A DNA stretch of 64,000 nt from Talpa occidentalis (taxonomy: Eukaryota; Chordata; Mammalia; Eulipotyphla; Talpidae). This document shows, piece by piece, positions 1-13,572 of this stretch. How positions within the stretch are numbered: the first letter of the stretch is position 1; each line of letters starts with the position of its first letter. The translations under genes and the position numbers were made by a program. The stretch spans positions 75,962,292-76,026,291 of the forward strand of contig NW_023604861.1 in NCBI RefSeq assembly GCF_014898055.3, read 5' to 3'. A model generated the notes under the pieces. That model was not told where the DNA came from. It searched no databases and was given only the letters and a program-made list of their open reading frames with translations.

Positions 1-3000
1 GTTTGAAAATATGAAGAGTCGTAGAAATCATACATTTTGACTTTTTATTTTTCGCATTGTTAAAGAGCAACCCCGGTATGAAATGGGCCTGACTGTGGGT
101 CCCCCACAACAGTAAGAATATGATAAAGCTAGAGTAAGTATATGGCTGTAATTAGTCCCAGTCCAGCATGTTTACCTTCACCTAAGGCTTTCTGTTTGTT
201 ACACAGTTCACTTTTTGTGACTCATTAATATTTTGAGAGGAACTGTATGATTTCTTAAATGTAGTGATATTCTATTTTACTTACCTTATGTAAAGTAAAC
301 CTTTTTCAGTTTAGTTTCTGAGTATTAGAGAATGTAAATATTCTATAAGATATATATTTAAAGAACATTCCTATAGGAAATAATAATAAATGTTAAAATA
401 GTAAAATGCTTGTTTTGTGATAACGGTATGTGTTTCTTAGGTTCCAGTAGTTTGGTTGTTTTTTTTTTTTTTAAATAGCAGGTTATATATTATTAAAATA
501 ACATTGGGAATAATTACATTAGTTTTGTACCAAGAGCATCATAGATTTATTGCAAGCTTTTTAAAGTCTTTAGTAAGGTTATTAATCTGCATCTTGATTC
601 TTTCCACTTACTTTTCAAACTGCATCTGTACACAATCCCTATTTAGCTTACTAGGTTAACAAAAATTCTAGAACATCTCATTGTACTAGTATGTAACTGT
701 ATTATATAGGAATAAGTCTAGGTTTCCTTAAGAGGGCAACAGAATTGAAAACTGAGGCAAACAAATAAATGAAAGTTTCTCTAAATCCACTGGATAATAG
801 AGGCAGTGTTAAGGCTAACCATAGTGTTGAACTAAACAGAGGGATTACTCCTGGGTTTTGCATCAGTTGTTTTCTGCCGGGTGGCCTCACTTGTCAAAAA
901 AAAAAAAGTTTAACAGGCAAACATTCACATAGCCACATTGAGAAAAGGAGTATGCTTAATTCCATCAAAGCTTTTTAAAAAAATCAATCATTAATTTATT
1001 CCAACTACAATTGTTGGTCATTTGTGAAAAGCATCTGGCCTTTAAGTCATAGGAACCCAAACACAAGTACAATGTGAACACTTGTGAAGAAGCTTCAAAT
1101 TTGGTATAATGTAAAAGAAGCTATGTTAGCAGGCATGTAGTTCTATCTATATATACATATGACTGTATTTGTATGTCCATAATGCTTAAACTCCACTTTG
1201 GTTTTTGAATTTTGCATATGTTACAGATACAAATGTAATGTACTTTAGAAATTAGAAAATTGTTAATTGGCAGCTTTAAAAAGTCCTGCCTTTTTATATG
1301 TCTTTTCATGGTTGTTTAACAGTGATATTTCAGCAGTCTTAGCATTACAAATCAGAAATGGTTTCTAATGGAGTCTAAATTCAAGATAGAAAACATTTTT
1401 AAAATGGTTTCAGGAGAGACATACCCTATTTTCCATATGGCTAAGTAATTGTTAAGATATTTGTTTTAAAGCTGGACTTAGACACTCCTGACTGCTCTCT
1501 AATTTGATATAGCTAGTCCAAATGATTTTATTCAGGAAACTTTGGTAGGAGAATGCGGTGAAGTAGATAGATAATTTTGCAGCTATACTCATATTGCAAA
1601 GTATAGAACTAATTCAGTCATTATGACTGTAGTAACATCCATCTTTTAAATATGGTTTTAAAGCAAGCAGTAGAGCTGCTCAGTGTCGGGATACATTTAA
1701 ATATTAAATTTTAAGTTAGTCAAGTTTCCCGTCGTAACTTATATAAATAGACTCCCTCCATAGCCACAAAATTATACATAGCAGTTTTTTTTTCTGTTTT
1801 TGTTTATTTTGTTTTCAAAAATGAACTCAGGCATTTATTCTTCCAAATGAAGTCATGTTATTTAATTCAAATAAAACAGTAATGCATTGTTATTTCTAAA
1901 AAAAATGAACCTTTTTAAAATGTAGGAAAAGGATTAATAAGAGCTTTAAGAGATGAAAATTAGAGTTGTTAGAAATAGAGTTGTATCATTTTTATGACAT
2001 GCTCTAAAATAATATGAAGAGTTAGCATATATAAACTAACCCCATGATGATATAATACTTAGTCTACTGTTTTCTTACTGTACAAAGGAAATAAAACTAA
2101 ATGTGACATAACCAAATGCTAATATGTCAAGAGCTTCATATAGAGATGATCCATTTTCTTACTATTGAACTACTTTTACCAGATTACTCATCTATACTAT
2201 ATTTCACTCACCATTACTCTTGAGCTTTCTCTGAGATTTTAATAATTATAAATTAAGAAAAAATATACTTTCTTATAAATAAGGCTTGATTCTAAGAAAA
2301 TGAATCGTAAAACATTTTCAATTAGGAAAAACGTACTGACATTTGATTTAGATAACTATTTTACTTAATTCCATAAATACATTATTGTAGCAAGATGATC
2401 ATGTTTCTAAAATATGTACTGAGAAGGAATGTAAAAATGTATCTGCTGTATGTAGAATTCATATGGTAAACTTTGTTTATCCCTTTTTTCAGAGGCACTG
2501 ATGTCCAAAGTACTGTTAGGGTTCTTGAAAGGAGAAGAAAATCACTTAAAACTGCTTGTGAAATACAATGTTTGAAATGCTTCTTTGAGAATGTGCAGAT
2601 TATGACTTGCATAGGAACTTCTCCCAGCTCTCTGGGAAAATGAGCTGTTGACATTCTTTTGGGTCATCATCCAAGATAGGAGGGCAACCACAAGGATTTA
2701 GCAGATAAATTCATCCCCAAAGACCTTTATCCATTCCATTGCAACTTGGAAACATTCATGTTGAATAGTAGCATTAATGTTACCCATTTAGCCCTTCAAA
2801 GTGAACCTTATGTTAAAAAAAAAAAAGAAAGAAAGAAAAAGATGACGATGAAGAAAATCAAATGACTAGAGCAATAACTCATTTAAGTATTCTAACACTT
2901 ATTCTTTATTTACATAACTCTAAAGCACAAACCACTTTTCATCTTCTATACTATTTTCAAAAATAGTCCTATTATAGTGAGCTATAAGCTTTGAATTTTA

Positions 3001-5138
3001 ACTAGCTGCACATTACTTTAGTTTTTATGACAAAGAACAGAAGATAAATGCATGTTTTAATGTGTTCTGAAATGAATAGCAACATTTTTAAAAGATCGAA
3101 AATTATGTCATTTATGTTCTGTTTCTGACTCTTTGGACTTTATGATTCAGGCAAAAGAGAAAAACAAAGCTGTGATAAATGCCTTGAGAGTATGCACTAA
3201 GATTCATACACATGTCCTTTCTTACAAATGATGAATAAAACTTTTTGACTCAAACTGAAATGATACTATATAGGGCTGAATGTGCAGGAAAGGTTCCCAC
3301 AATGCATTGTGCAAACCTAGGGCTAACAAATACCCTGCTGCTTTGAAACCCCCCCAAAAGACAAAAGCACAATGAAATAGAAAGCTTACCACCGGTAGCT
3401 TTCAAAACGACAAACTAGGCAAACTATACATCTCCACCACTCCAATTTTGTCAGAATGCTAATGAGCTTGCTCTGATCTTTACTCGGCTTCCCGTGTTTT
3501 CTACATCTTCAAGGACCACATGGCGCTAGCAAAATAAAGACAACTAAATGAGAATTTCGAATGCTTTTTGTGTTAGGACCTGGTGCTTTTCAGTGGACGC
3601 ACTCGTTGAATATTCTCAACTTAAAAGAGTACAACAGGGGGTTGGGTATGAACTTTTTAACAGGAGGAAATTTGTACAAAAGTAAATTAGTGAGATGAGG
3701 AAAATATGAGAAAAATTTCTGATTAATTTCCACTCCATAATATCAATGACACCTTCAGCCCCACTCATACCCTTCTAACAAGAGATGCTGATAAAAGATG
3801 AATGATTCTGTGTTGTTCACAGTGAATGTTTAGTGGTTTTTTAATAGCAGCATTCTACATAAAAGGCACCAGGAAGTACTCCGCATTAGCAGTTGAGATC
3901 ACTAGTTAATAGGATGATGTCTTTTAGCTTTTGTCATAAGATTATTAGAAAGGATGGGTTTCTGTTCTCATCGTTGCATAGTTTGGAGTGCCTGTTGAGT
4001 GCAAGTGCTAAAATACAGGTTTCTCAGTATTGTTTCACATGTAAAGCAAAAAGCCTTTTAATGCAACACCTTTTTCCTTTTTTACCAGGTGATTTTGTTA
4101 TTGATCTCTAATCTGCCCCTTTAGCTGTATTAAATGCTTGAAGTATTCTGATCTTCACTGTAGTCTTGATGCCAGCTATTTGTGTCTATACATTCATTAA
4201 CATTAAAGCAGGGTGTGTATACTGTTTGACTATATGATTTAGAAAATGGGACATTCTGTGGTTTTATGGTTTAGGATATAAATAACATAAAATTAAGATT
4301 GGCTGCATAAACACTGTACTTTTATAAAGAACATATTTTTATGAGATTTATATATTTTTAAGGAACATATTTTTCATTAGCTCTCTTTTTTCTCGTAATC
4401 ACTGTACACTTAATAGGAGATTAGGAGGCATCAGCTCCATCTCTCACCATGCCCATATCTAGAAGGGGAAAATAAAAACCACAACTGGGTACGTTTTTAT
4501 AATAAAGGTACCTGAATTTACACTGATTCTGTACAATTGATAAATAACAGGAACAAGGAAGGAAGAGGTTCAATAAAGTAACATTTTTCAGGTTTTTGGT
4601 GGAGAACATTTTTTGTAATGTTTCTTACATTTAAAAGATATTTCTATATATTCTTTAATTTTTTTCTTATCCTGGAAAATTGTATTTTTGTGCATTGTAC
4701 TTTGTTCACATAACTTAAGATACTGCCTCTTAAGATATTTTAATTTATTCACACTTTTAACAAAATGAAGGTGGGGGGATCTTGTAGTAAAAGAAATTAA
4801 CTTAAACAACCATAGTTAATGTCAGTGAAAAGTAGAAACTAACGAGTTTTGGAGTTGGGTTTTTTTTTATGTGATTATTCTACATTCTGTAGGTTATATG
4901 CTACAACATAAATATCATTTACCATAATTTTTCTATGCTTCTTACTTGTGTGGATAGGAATTAGTATTTATGTAATAAAACATCTCCATTTTTGTAGAGA
5001 TTCTCTTTCATAGACATTATATGTCTGTTTTCATACAAAATACAAGAGACATTCAAAAAATATGCATTAAATTATGTGATATCTCTTGTTATTCTAATTA
5101 AAAAACAAAAAAATTAAGAACTGTGGATTTCTCAGTAA
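1..5138. other. EHBP1 intronic DNA, no exon or repeat recognised
   Basis: AT-rich single-copy-looking sequence that I read as part of a large EHBP1 intron, because the first recognisable exon lies at 21922. I scanned it for open frames bounded by splice sites and for the EHBP1 bMERB sequence and saw nothing convincing. The open frames present are short and have no protein-like composition. It contains only simple A/T runs, for example around 1787 and 2816. Confidence 0.5.
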
Positions 5139-5151
5139 TGAAAAATTTCTT

Positions 5152-5447
5152 TTTTTTTTTTTTTTTTTTTTTAAAAGATTTATTTATTTATTTATTTATA
5201 CAAGCACTGGGTACAGTCAGAAGCGCGGGAGGGTGAGAGAACTCACCAGAGCCAGAGCGGGGAGCAGAACAGGCAGAAGGACCGAAGTACACTGCTGAGG
5301 GGAGCAGCGGGCGGCAGGAGAGGTCTGCGCGCCATGTGGGACCCTCCTCCGGTGGCCGGGGAGCAGCCGGGGGATCGAACCAGCGCTGCAGAGGCTGCGG
5401 GCAGCTTCACAACCCAGCGCTCAACCGCTGCGCCACCGGGGAGGCCC
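5152..5447 (-). mobile_element. tRNA-derived SINE, subfamily A, full length
   Basis: The A-rich tail (read as poly-T and TTTA repeats) is at the left and the GGCCTCCC head at the right, so the element lies on the minus strand. It is bounded by a perfect 13-bp target-site duplication, TGAAAAATTTCTT, at 5139-5151 and 5448-5460. The A-type tail reads CCCAGTGCTTGTATAAATA on the element strand. The clean duplication and low divergence suggest a fairly young copy. Confidence 0.93.
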
Positions 5448-5460
5448 TGAAAAATTTCTT

Positions 5461-6629
5461 AACATGTGACATACCATAGTAAAATAAAAATGAATTTTTT
5501 ATCTCGCTAAAGTAGAATATTTTCATTTTTATCTCTATCAACATAAAATATGAAGTAGACTGACAAGATTACATTTTCTTTGCAAAGGACCTTTCCATAA
5601 AGAGAAACAAAAGCAAGGAAGGAAATTTGTTGCTAAAAGTAAATAAAATGATCTCTAAGGTTTTGAAATAGTATAAGCTTAGCCTATCATTCCCCATTAA
5701 ATTAATCACTACTGTTAATTCACAGGGTATTGAATCTATGTCATAATAAAAAAAACACTAAAAAAACTGTTTACATCTGAAAATTTTCTACAAAATACGT
5801 GTTTAAAACACAATTTCCAGAATCAGTGAACCACATCCATAGACTAAGAGTTGATAGAATCCATTCCTTTTTGTAAGTAATATATTCGACATACTTTTGG
5901 TAAATGTGTTATAGGTCTGTTTTATGTGTCTGTATGTTTTTAGCCATGTCTAGATTTTAGTTACTTTCTGTCACCTAACTCCAAGAATGTAAAATGATAT
6001 AAAAGCCATTTTCTAATTGCAAGAATATGAATTTCCCGCAGTTACATGCTAATCCAATATTCAGAAAAATAAAAAACTTAAAAGAACATATCAAACAATT
6101 TATTCTGTCACATCCTTGATTAGCAGAATCATAGCCAGGTGAAAGAACAGTGAGCCAAGACCCAACTCTCCAAGGTCTCCCTGTGAACCTTCTCTCCAGT
6201 GCTCCTGTCCATTAGGTATCAAAGCCCATCTGTCTTACATTGTTATTAGAAAAATTATTGAAGAGGCTTTCCTTCAATACTTAATCCTTACTATACCTTC
6301 AACTGAAAATAGGCTCTCAGCCCTTCCAATGGTATGTTTGGGACCCTAATTGTGAGAATGATAGCCAGAAGTCCAGTCTAGTGTTTGCTTTGTTCATTCC
6401 TGCTTACTAACTCAGCTTCATCCCCATGGGCTTCAGTTTTATCTAGAATAGTAGAGAATACTATGGCTTTAAAAATAAAATGGGAGGAAAAGAATTCTTA
6501 TTCCCACAAAGGATGAACTTTATTAATTCAATTGTCTTGTGATTTTTACTAATTCAGCTTTTATTTGAGCCTTGTTGTGCCTAAGGCACCACACCTAGTA
6601 TACAGAGTATGGTTAGTAAATATTAGTTT
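5461..6629. other. EHBP1 intronic DNA, nothing recognised
   Basis: Unique-looking AT-rich DNA between two SINEs. I found no exon, RNA gene or repeat family here. Confidence 0.45.
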
Positions 6630-6645
6630 AAATTTGGTTACACTG

Positions 6646-6937
6646 GGGCCTCCCCTGGTGGCGTAGCGGTTGAGCACTGGGCTGCGAAGCTGCCCACAGC
6701 CTCTGCAGCCGGTTCGATCCCTGGCCACCGCCAAGGGTCCCACATGGTGCGCAGACCTCTCCTGCCGCCTGCTGCTCCCCTCAGCAGTATATTTCGTCAG
6801 TCTGCCTGTTCTGTTCCCCACTCTGGCTCTGGTGAATTCTTTCGCCCTTCTGCGCTTCTGACTGTACCCAGTGCTTGTATAAATATATAAATAAATCTTT
6901 AAAAAAAAAACAACTAACATTTAAAAAATAAATAAAT
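6646..6937 (+). mobile_element. tRNA-derived SINE, subfamily A, full length
   Basis: Begins GGGCCTCCCC and carries a tRNA-like A-box region (GGCGTAGCGGTTGAGC) and B-box region (GGTTCGATCC). It ends in an ATAAATAAATC / poly-A tail with a second TAAATAAATAAA stretch. It is flanked by a perfect 16-bp duplication, AAATTTGGTTACACTG, at 6630-6645 and 6938-6953. The long open frames on both strands here are artefacts of the SINE. Confidence 0.94.
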
Positions 6938-6953
6938 AAATTTGGTTACACTG

Positions 6954-8235
6954 AATCAAAATTGATATGTGTGGCAATTAAGACTTTTTTTAAAAATTAG
7001 AGACCTGTTATCAAGCATTTGCACAGTTCCTGGTATGCAGGCTTTAATAAATGTCATTATTTATATGATCTCTTTAATACTTAAATTTGTCAACATCTCC
7101 TTTGAAATAGAAAATTACCAAAAGATGAAAAACTAATACGCTAGGATGTTTCTTATCACCATCAAATATGAAATGAAATATAAAAAATTACTATTGTTCT
7201 CTGTATATTTATGCATTTCATTATTATATATTACACATACATACTAGAACAGGCCTTTGATTATTGAAGATACTCAGTAATGAACAGAAATATAGCCTTA
7301 AGAGAATAATAAAGTTCATTTTAAAAGGAGTGAATATACTTTGAAGTATTTATAGCGTTTTGCTCTTTTTAATATCTTCAGTTTTCAAAATGGGTAATAT
7401 ACCTTTATTCGTTTCTTTCCATTCTTTTTTCCTTATGTATTTACAAGGAAAATTAAAATCATTGTCATACCTTTAGATTCTCTATGTTTTCACAATTTGT
7501 CCAGCTAACTCAAACATTTTTAATGTTTATTTCTATCTACATTTTATTATTTGGATAATTTAAACAAGGAAAGTATATAAATCATATCTAAAATTAGTGC
7601 TCAAATGTTATCAAATCATTCTAGTTCTTATAATAGATATTGGATCATTGGCTTTTTGGAATGGTATATCTGATTCAGAAAGTAGAGAACTTTCTAAGGT
7701 TCTCATTTCTAACATTTGTTTCTTCTCTCCTTGGCACTCTCTGTATGTCTCAGCTTTTTACTATATACAGTCAAGGTGACTTTTTCTCTGCTGACTCATG
7801 TTTGTTCATTTACCCAGAAGACCAAATGCATATATAATTTCTAGCAATGATATTTATAAAGTAATTTCTACTAGTAGAAATTTGGGATTGGGAATATAAG
7901 ATACAATTTTTGAACCTAAAAAAATTATCATATCACCATAATTTTTAATTTGGAATATGTCTGTTGCCTAAAATGAGGTACATCCTTATTCTAGACTGCA
8001 ATAAAATTTTTTAACACTTAAAAAAGTAGAAATTCCAGGAAAATGTGTTTTTCTCAGCAACTATCTATGAAACAAAATTTAGGCATTTGAACTGATTTGG
8101 CAGCAACATGTTTTTCTTCTGAATGTGAAATTAAATTTGTGTAATGTCATGCCAATGCAAAAAATAACATCTTATACATGGAATATCACCCTTTCTTTTT
8201 TAAAAAAAAATCAGTGACTTATTTGTGAAAGGGCT
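6954..8235. other. EHBP1 intronic DNA, nothing recognised
   Basis: AT-rich, apparently unique. The two overlapping open frames around 7597-7837 look like chance frames: no domain, no splice context and no protein-like bias. Confidence 0.45.
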
Positions 8236-8239
8236 AAGA

Positions 8240-8419
8240 CAATGGCTCTCAAACTTTTGTATGCAATGAAAAACACCTGAGGAGTTTGCTAAAAATACAA
8301 ATTCTCAATCCCTACTGAAATCTTCTGATTTAGTGGACTTGGTGTGGGGCCCATCTTCTAAATTCTAATACAGATAATCCACAGACCACATTTTGAGAAA
8401 CTAAATTTTGAGAAACTAA
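8240..8419. mobile_element. MER5A-like non-autonomous hAT DNA transposon, old
   Basis: The left end (CAATGGCTCTCAAACTTT) and right end (CACATTTTGAGAAACT) are imperfect inverted repeats of the CAGTGGTTCTCAAAC type that define MER5A/Charlie elements. The interior (CACCTGAGGAGTTTGCTAAA and GGACTTGGTGTGGGGCC) also resembles the MER5A consensus as I remember it. The right end carries a 15-bp tandem duplication (8390-8404 and 8405-8419). Confidence 0.75.
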
Positions 8420-8454
8420 GATATGCTAAACTCATAGCGTTACAAGTGCTAAGG

Positions 8455-8600
8455 GAAGTAGCATAGCATAGAGATTTAAGAGCACAGACTTTAAAATCGT
8501 AAGATCCCAGGCAGAATCTGGGTGGTCTTGGACAAATTTTAACCTCTCTAAGCCTCTATTTTCTCAATTTTTTTTAAAAAAAGCTGACAATATCTATTTC
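8455..8600 (+). mobile_element. MIR SINE fragment
   Basis: Contains the MIR hallmarks in order: AGCATAG..AGAGATTTAAGAGCACAGACTTT, then CTTGGACAAATTTTAACCTCTCTAAGCCTC and a TTTTCTCA end. This is an ancient, mammal-wide repeat and strongly diverged. Confidence 0.8.
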
Positions 8601-8740
8601 AGAATGTTATGAGAAACATACATACACACATACATACATACACAAACATTTATATCAGCATAGTTAAACACAGAGGATAGCAGAGGGTTATCACCTGATA
8701 TAAAATTAGCTGCTGTCATTAGAGAAATATAGTAGTAGTT

Positions 8741-9019
8741 GGGCCTCCCTGGTAGCACAAGGGGTTAATTCTCAGCACTATGAAGCAATCCACAGCTCCT
8801 GCAGCACAGTTCTATCTGATCCCCAGACCAGAGAGCTACTCCACATGGTGCGCAAACCTCTCCTGTCTCACCCACTGCTCCCCTCAGCAGTGTATTTTAG
8901 TAGATCTGCCTGTTCTGCTCCCCACTGTGTCTCTAGTGAATCCTCTCACCACCTCACCCTGGCACCTCTGTCCTACACCCCAGCTCTTGTATGCATAAAT
9001 AAATAAAACATTTTTAAAA
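8741..9019 (+). mobile_element. tRNA-derived SINE, subfamily B, full length
   Basis: Starts GGGCCTCCCTGGTAGCACAAGGGGTTAA, the head of the B subfamily, and ends AGCTCTTGTATGCATAAATAAATAAA. It is bounded by an 18-bp duplication, AGAAATATAGTAGTAGTT, at 8723-8740 and 9020-9037. Confidence 0.92.
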
Positions 9020-9037
9020 AGAAATATAGTAGTAGTT

Positions 9038-11270
9038 AGATGATTATTGTTTTTACCTATACTTTAAATTTTCCTTAGCTTCTATGTAATATGCACAAGC
9101 CCACCACCCCTACCCACTCCCATCCCATTCTAAAATAACTCTTCTTTTCCCTACACACACACATACATCCCACATGCATGCGCTCTCCCAAGAAATGCCT
9201 GAAGAACTGGTTTGGCAATTTGTCCTAAGACTATAAAGTTGTTCTTGTTGGTTTTAACCCTTGGGTTATGTATAACAGTAAATGATAAATGTGTGAACAT
9301 TTTTTACAACTAAATAGTGAGGAGAAAGTCTTAGGAATTTAGCTACTCTCAATCCAATCTACGTAAGTTTCATTGAATTGTTATGTATATGAGGCACATA
9401 CAGAAACAAACAAGTTAAGCATTGTATTTTGAGAAATTTATTTTAGTACATTCATGTAAGAATCAGTTTTACAAGTTCATTTTCTCCTTGTTTTATGCTG
9501 ACACTATTCTAACAAGTAGCCAAGATTTCATAATTTGATTTGACAAAGAATCACATCAGAAATGGGTAAGCATGTGTGAAGTGCCTCTTCAGTTTAGGAG
9601 TAAAAATCAAGGTAGTTTGTGGAAAGATGGAAGCTCTCTTTCAACACCTTTCTCTCAGGTTCCCTAGATGGAAACACATTTCTTTAAAAATACAGATGTT
9701 AATGGACTGAGACATCTGGACACATGCTGACCAGGGCCCTTCACCTTTGAGATAGCCAACTGTCCAATTGAATAGCACTGAATCTTCCTTTTACTGTTGT
9801 ATAGGCATGCAAAATCCTGCTTTCAATCCTTCATTCCATCGTAAAGATACTGCCAGTTCTTCTAGTTGATTATAAATTATTGTGTTTCTTTAGTTACTGC
9901 TTACGTTTTTAACATTTTTCATAGGCCTTTAGGTGGTTTGCATAAGAAAACTAAACATACATTATTATTGTATCTGTTCCCCATCCCCACATATCACTTG
10001 TAAGCTGGAATGTGAAAGAAATTCATCCATTCAGCACAGCTATTTCCTTAGGATAAGTATACAAGTTAAGGAAAAGCCACTGAGATGATATCTATTTTTA
10101 AAATTAGATATTTGTAAATGTTTAATATTATAGATTATTTTTAATGTTTATTGCTAAATAGTCTCAATAAAGTTTTTTTTCTTTTAATGGGGGAATTTGG
10201 AGAAATGTTATAGAGGGCCATTAATCAAAATTGTGTGATTATCTTTATAGTTGCATAACCTGAAAGGATGAGTTTGGTACAACTATGTGTGTTTATATAG
10301 TTATATGTATATACCCTATATACTCCCCAGGAAGTATATTGAATTTTACCATCAAAATATGAGTTTATGAATTTGTTTTCTGTTTTGTTACTGGTAACAT
10401 TAAGTAGTAGGTGATATGTGCATTCAGTTACACAGTGTTATGAACATCTGACTTGTGTTATGTGCATTTACTGACTGATTATATACTTTACTCACCCCAA
10501 GGTCTCCCAACCTACTTCCCCCCCCCCCTGCCAGTTCACTCTGAATTAATAGCACCACTTGGTGGCCAAAGCTAGGAATTGTGTAAAGCCCAAAATTTTC
10601 CCCTCCAGCATGTTCTTCCCCACTAGACACTTCTGAGCTAGAAATTAATCAACCAGTTCAGAGCTGTATTGGTTGTACTTTCAAAGGACCTTGTTCCATA
10701 AAGAAAGTTGAAAATGCAATTCAAGGAAGATACTTAGGCTTATTTTTTTTTAATTTAGAAAATGAGTTTGTTATGAATTTCAGTGCTTTAAAAAAATTTT
10801 TTTTGTATTTCAGGTATAAATAATTTTCCACCAAAAAATGAATTATTAGAGTTGTCATAAATATTTTTATTTCTCATGAAAATAAAATTGAGGGAACCAA
10901 AATTTAAAACTTCTAATACCCCTTGTTTTGACTCAGCTGCTTGTTTTTAATGTAAGTAAAATATTAAATTATACAAACCATGGCAAAGCTGTCACTGTTA
11001 ACTAGGTAGCTATTTTGCTAAATTCTGGGCTGTATAATTTGATTTGATCATAATGAGTATAGGAAATTAAGTGCTAAAAGGACCATTGTGAGAACCAAGT
11101 AGACTTGACTGACTTTGTGAGGGAATATAGTCTAATTGTTTTAAATGTGATTGTTCTGACCCCTTTCGAGTGAGCTGTAGCTTTGGATAGAATGGGGAAG
11201 GACAAACAACGAAACAAAAGTATATAAGGCTAATTGCTGGCAATAAGCCCATAAGATTTATACCTGAATC
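9038..11270. other. EHBP1 intronic DNA, nothing recognised
   Basis: AT-rich unique-looking sequence. It holds a short CA-rich run near 9152 and a C homopolymer near 10519. No exon, RNA gene or repeat was identified. Confidence 0.45.
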
Positions 11271-11285
11271 TGAGAGGGGTTTTTG

Positions 11286-11602
11286 TTTTTTATTTATTTT
11301 TTTATTTATTTTTTTTTTATAGAGGCATGTTTTATTTATTTATTTGTTTTGTTTATACATGCACTGGGCACATTCAGAAGCGCGGGAGGGCGAGAGAATT
11401 CACCAGAGCCAGAGTAGGGAGCAGAGCAGGCAGAGGGACCGAAGTACACTGCTGAGGGGAGCAGCGGGCGGCAGGAGAGGTCTGCGCACCATGGGGACCC
11501 TCCTCCGGTGGCCGGGGAGCAGCCGGGGATCGAACCAGTGCTGCAGAGGCCGCGGGCAGCCCCGCAACCCAGCGCCCAACTGCTGTGCCACCGGGGAGGC
11601 CC
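11286..11602 (-). mobile_element. tRNA-derived SINE, subfamily A, full length with long tail
   Basis: Minus-strand copy with an expanded tail of TTTATTTATTTTTT units, ending GCCACCGGGGAGGCC. It is flanked by a perfect 15-bp duplication, TGAGAGGGGTTTTTG, at 11271-11285 and 11603-11617. The body differs little from the other A copies. Confidence 0.93.
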
Positions 11603-11889
11603 TGAGAGGGGTTTTTGGAATAGTATGATGTTCTTCAGTCTTAGGGGTAGCTAAAAGTTTATATTATGACAAAAGGGGGAATTAATACATCCTAGAATCC
11701 AATTTTAAAAGAAATAGGAACATATCTCTTGTCTAGAGATCTTAGGAGTCATATGTTGGATTGTAATTTTCTCTGGATTTCTGACTAAGTGAAGAAGCTG
11801 TTATTTGCAAGAGAACGTTTGGAGTAGAATGTGGTTCCTTACCCTGTGTGTTGGTTGATGGATGTATGCGCGGGTGGGTGCATGGATGG

Positions 11890-12125
11890 AAATTATAACA
11901 AACACCATTGCTTTATATAGCGTTTACAATAAATCAGACGCTATTCTATTAACTCATAATTTACACATTACTTCATTTGATCTTCATAAAACCCAGTGAA
12001 TTTTAACTATTATTTCCATTTTACCAATGTAGAAACTGTGATGTGGGAGAGTAAATTATTTACTCAGTATCCCATATCTCTTAAAGAATAGAGCTGGAAC
12101 TTGAATGCAGCCTAATAATGCAGGC
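11890..12125 (-). mobile_element. MIR SINE fragment
   Basis: Reverse orientation: TTCATTTGATCTTCATAAAACCC, then ATTTCCATTTTACCAATGTAGAAACTG and GAGCTGGAACTTGAATGCAG. These match the reverse of the MIR 3' half in order. Diverged and ancient. Confidence 0.8.
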
Positions 12126-12329
12126 AGAGTATTCTTGTTTGACCAGTTTCTTTGAAAGATGTCTCAAAATCTCAAATTGAATCAGAGTAGTTTGTAGTTA
12201 GTTGACTAAGAAGTGGACAGGTTTATCCCTGGAATCCCCTGTTTCTGTAAGACATCGTACATCTGTAACTGAAGGATCATATGGACATATCTGTGTAGGA
12301 AGAAAGGCTAACTCCCCTTGACAGCTCTT

Positions 12330-12610
12330 TTTTTTTTAAAAAAAAAAAAAAAGATTGATTTATTTATGCATACAAGAACTGGGGTACAGGCCAGAGGTGT
12401 GGGGCATGAGAGGATTCACCAGAGACAGAGTGGGGAACAGAACAGGCGGATTGATCGAAGTACACTGCTGAGGGGAGCAGCAGGCAAGTCAGGAGAGGTC
12501 TGCTGCCCCATGTGGGTTTCTCCCTGGCTGGCCGGGGATCGAACTCATGCTACAGTGTTTGCGGATAGCTTCATAGGTTGCGTCTTAACCCCTTGCGCGA
12601 CTAGGGAGGC
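12330..12610 (-). mobile_element. tRNA-derived SINE, subfamily B, full length
   Basis: Tail at left (poly-T/poly-A then TTGATTTATTTATGCATACAAG), head at right ending CTAGGGAGGC. It is flanked by a 16-bp duplication with one mismatch, CCCCTTGACAGCTCTT (12314-12329) against CCCCTTGACAGTTCTT (12611-12626), consistent with an older insertion than the A copies. Confidence 0.9.
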
Positions 12611-12864
12611 CCCCTTGACAGTTCTTGATGTGAGGCTCTAAGATCATTGTTAAGTTCCAGTGGCCTAAATGTAAAGAATGAGCAAAATCCCCTCTACTTG
12701 TGGAAAAGCTAAGAGAATGGGAGGTGGGGGGTGGTTTATCAGAGGTTTACTGCTTTTTCGGCTTTACTTTTCAAAGTCACTCTGAAAGCTTTCTTAAGGT
12801 TGGTATGAATTCTAAAGGAAGGGCCTGTTCTGGTAGACTGGTTACTTATGATTGTCAAGCAGAG

Positions 12865-12995
12865 TGGCTAAGAGTGGTAGTTCACAAGACAAGTGCATGG
12901 ATTTGAGGTCTAGTTTCACCACTAACCAGCTCTCTGACTTTAGATAAATTATATGACCTCATTAAATATTTGAAGCTTTTATCATCATCATTATC
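12865..12995 (+). mobile_element. MIR SINE fragment
   Basis: Reads AGACAAGTGCATGGATTTGAGGTC, then CACCACTAACCAGCTCTCTGACTTTAGATAAATTATATGACCTC, a degraded form of the MIR core (CTTACTAGCTGTGTGACCTTGGGCAAG) in the forward direction. Confidence 0.7.
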
Positions 12996-13572
12996 ATGCC
13001 AGCCTATGAGTAAGTTATTAGTTTTATTAGTTGTTAGTGATCTGATGAGAGATCTATATGGTATAGAGTAGTCTCTTTGAGATACCCTTTTCCCTGTGAG
13101 AAACACAAATCCATCATGATTATCTATTGTATATTGTGGGAAAAGAATAATTCCACTGAGAAGGTTGAGGTGCATTGGATATGAGGCAGTATAGTGCTGA
13201 CACTCACACTGGTTGCTTGACCAGATCTTGAAAAAAAAAAAAACAGCATTCATCGCATTTGATTCAAGGTGTTTTATAATTGTTGAAGACTTGTAACTTT
13301 AAACTTGTACAGATTAGAAGACTGTTGAAGATGCTTCTACTTTGTCCTGCTTTCATTGGGCTTCTGTGTTTTGAGAATGAGTATGGCCACAGACTGACAA
13401 GGGATAAATAAAGATATTTTAAAAGGTACTCTATGATTTTCTTAATGTTACTTGGTTACCTCAACCCAAGCATGATCAAAGAAAGTTTAGAGTGGAAAAG
13501 GAAGCTACTGTGCAGGCAGCACATTGTGGGTAAACTCATACATTATTGGAAACTGGTGGTTCTTGGGTATAT

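Noticed and set aside
6646..6730. tRNA-like sequence with A and B boxes in the SINE heads
   Set aside because: The tRNA fold is degenerate and attached to a SINE body and tail, so these are SINE promoters and not tRNA genes.
6561..6920. Open frames of 60-120 codons repeated at many places with similar peptides (for example [15 protein letters not shown])
   Set aside because: They are translations of the SINE family, not genes; the same peptides recur at every SINE copy.
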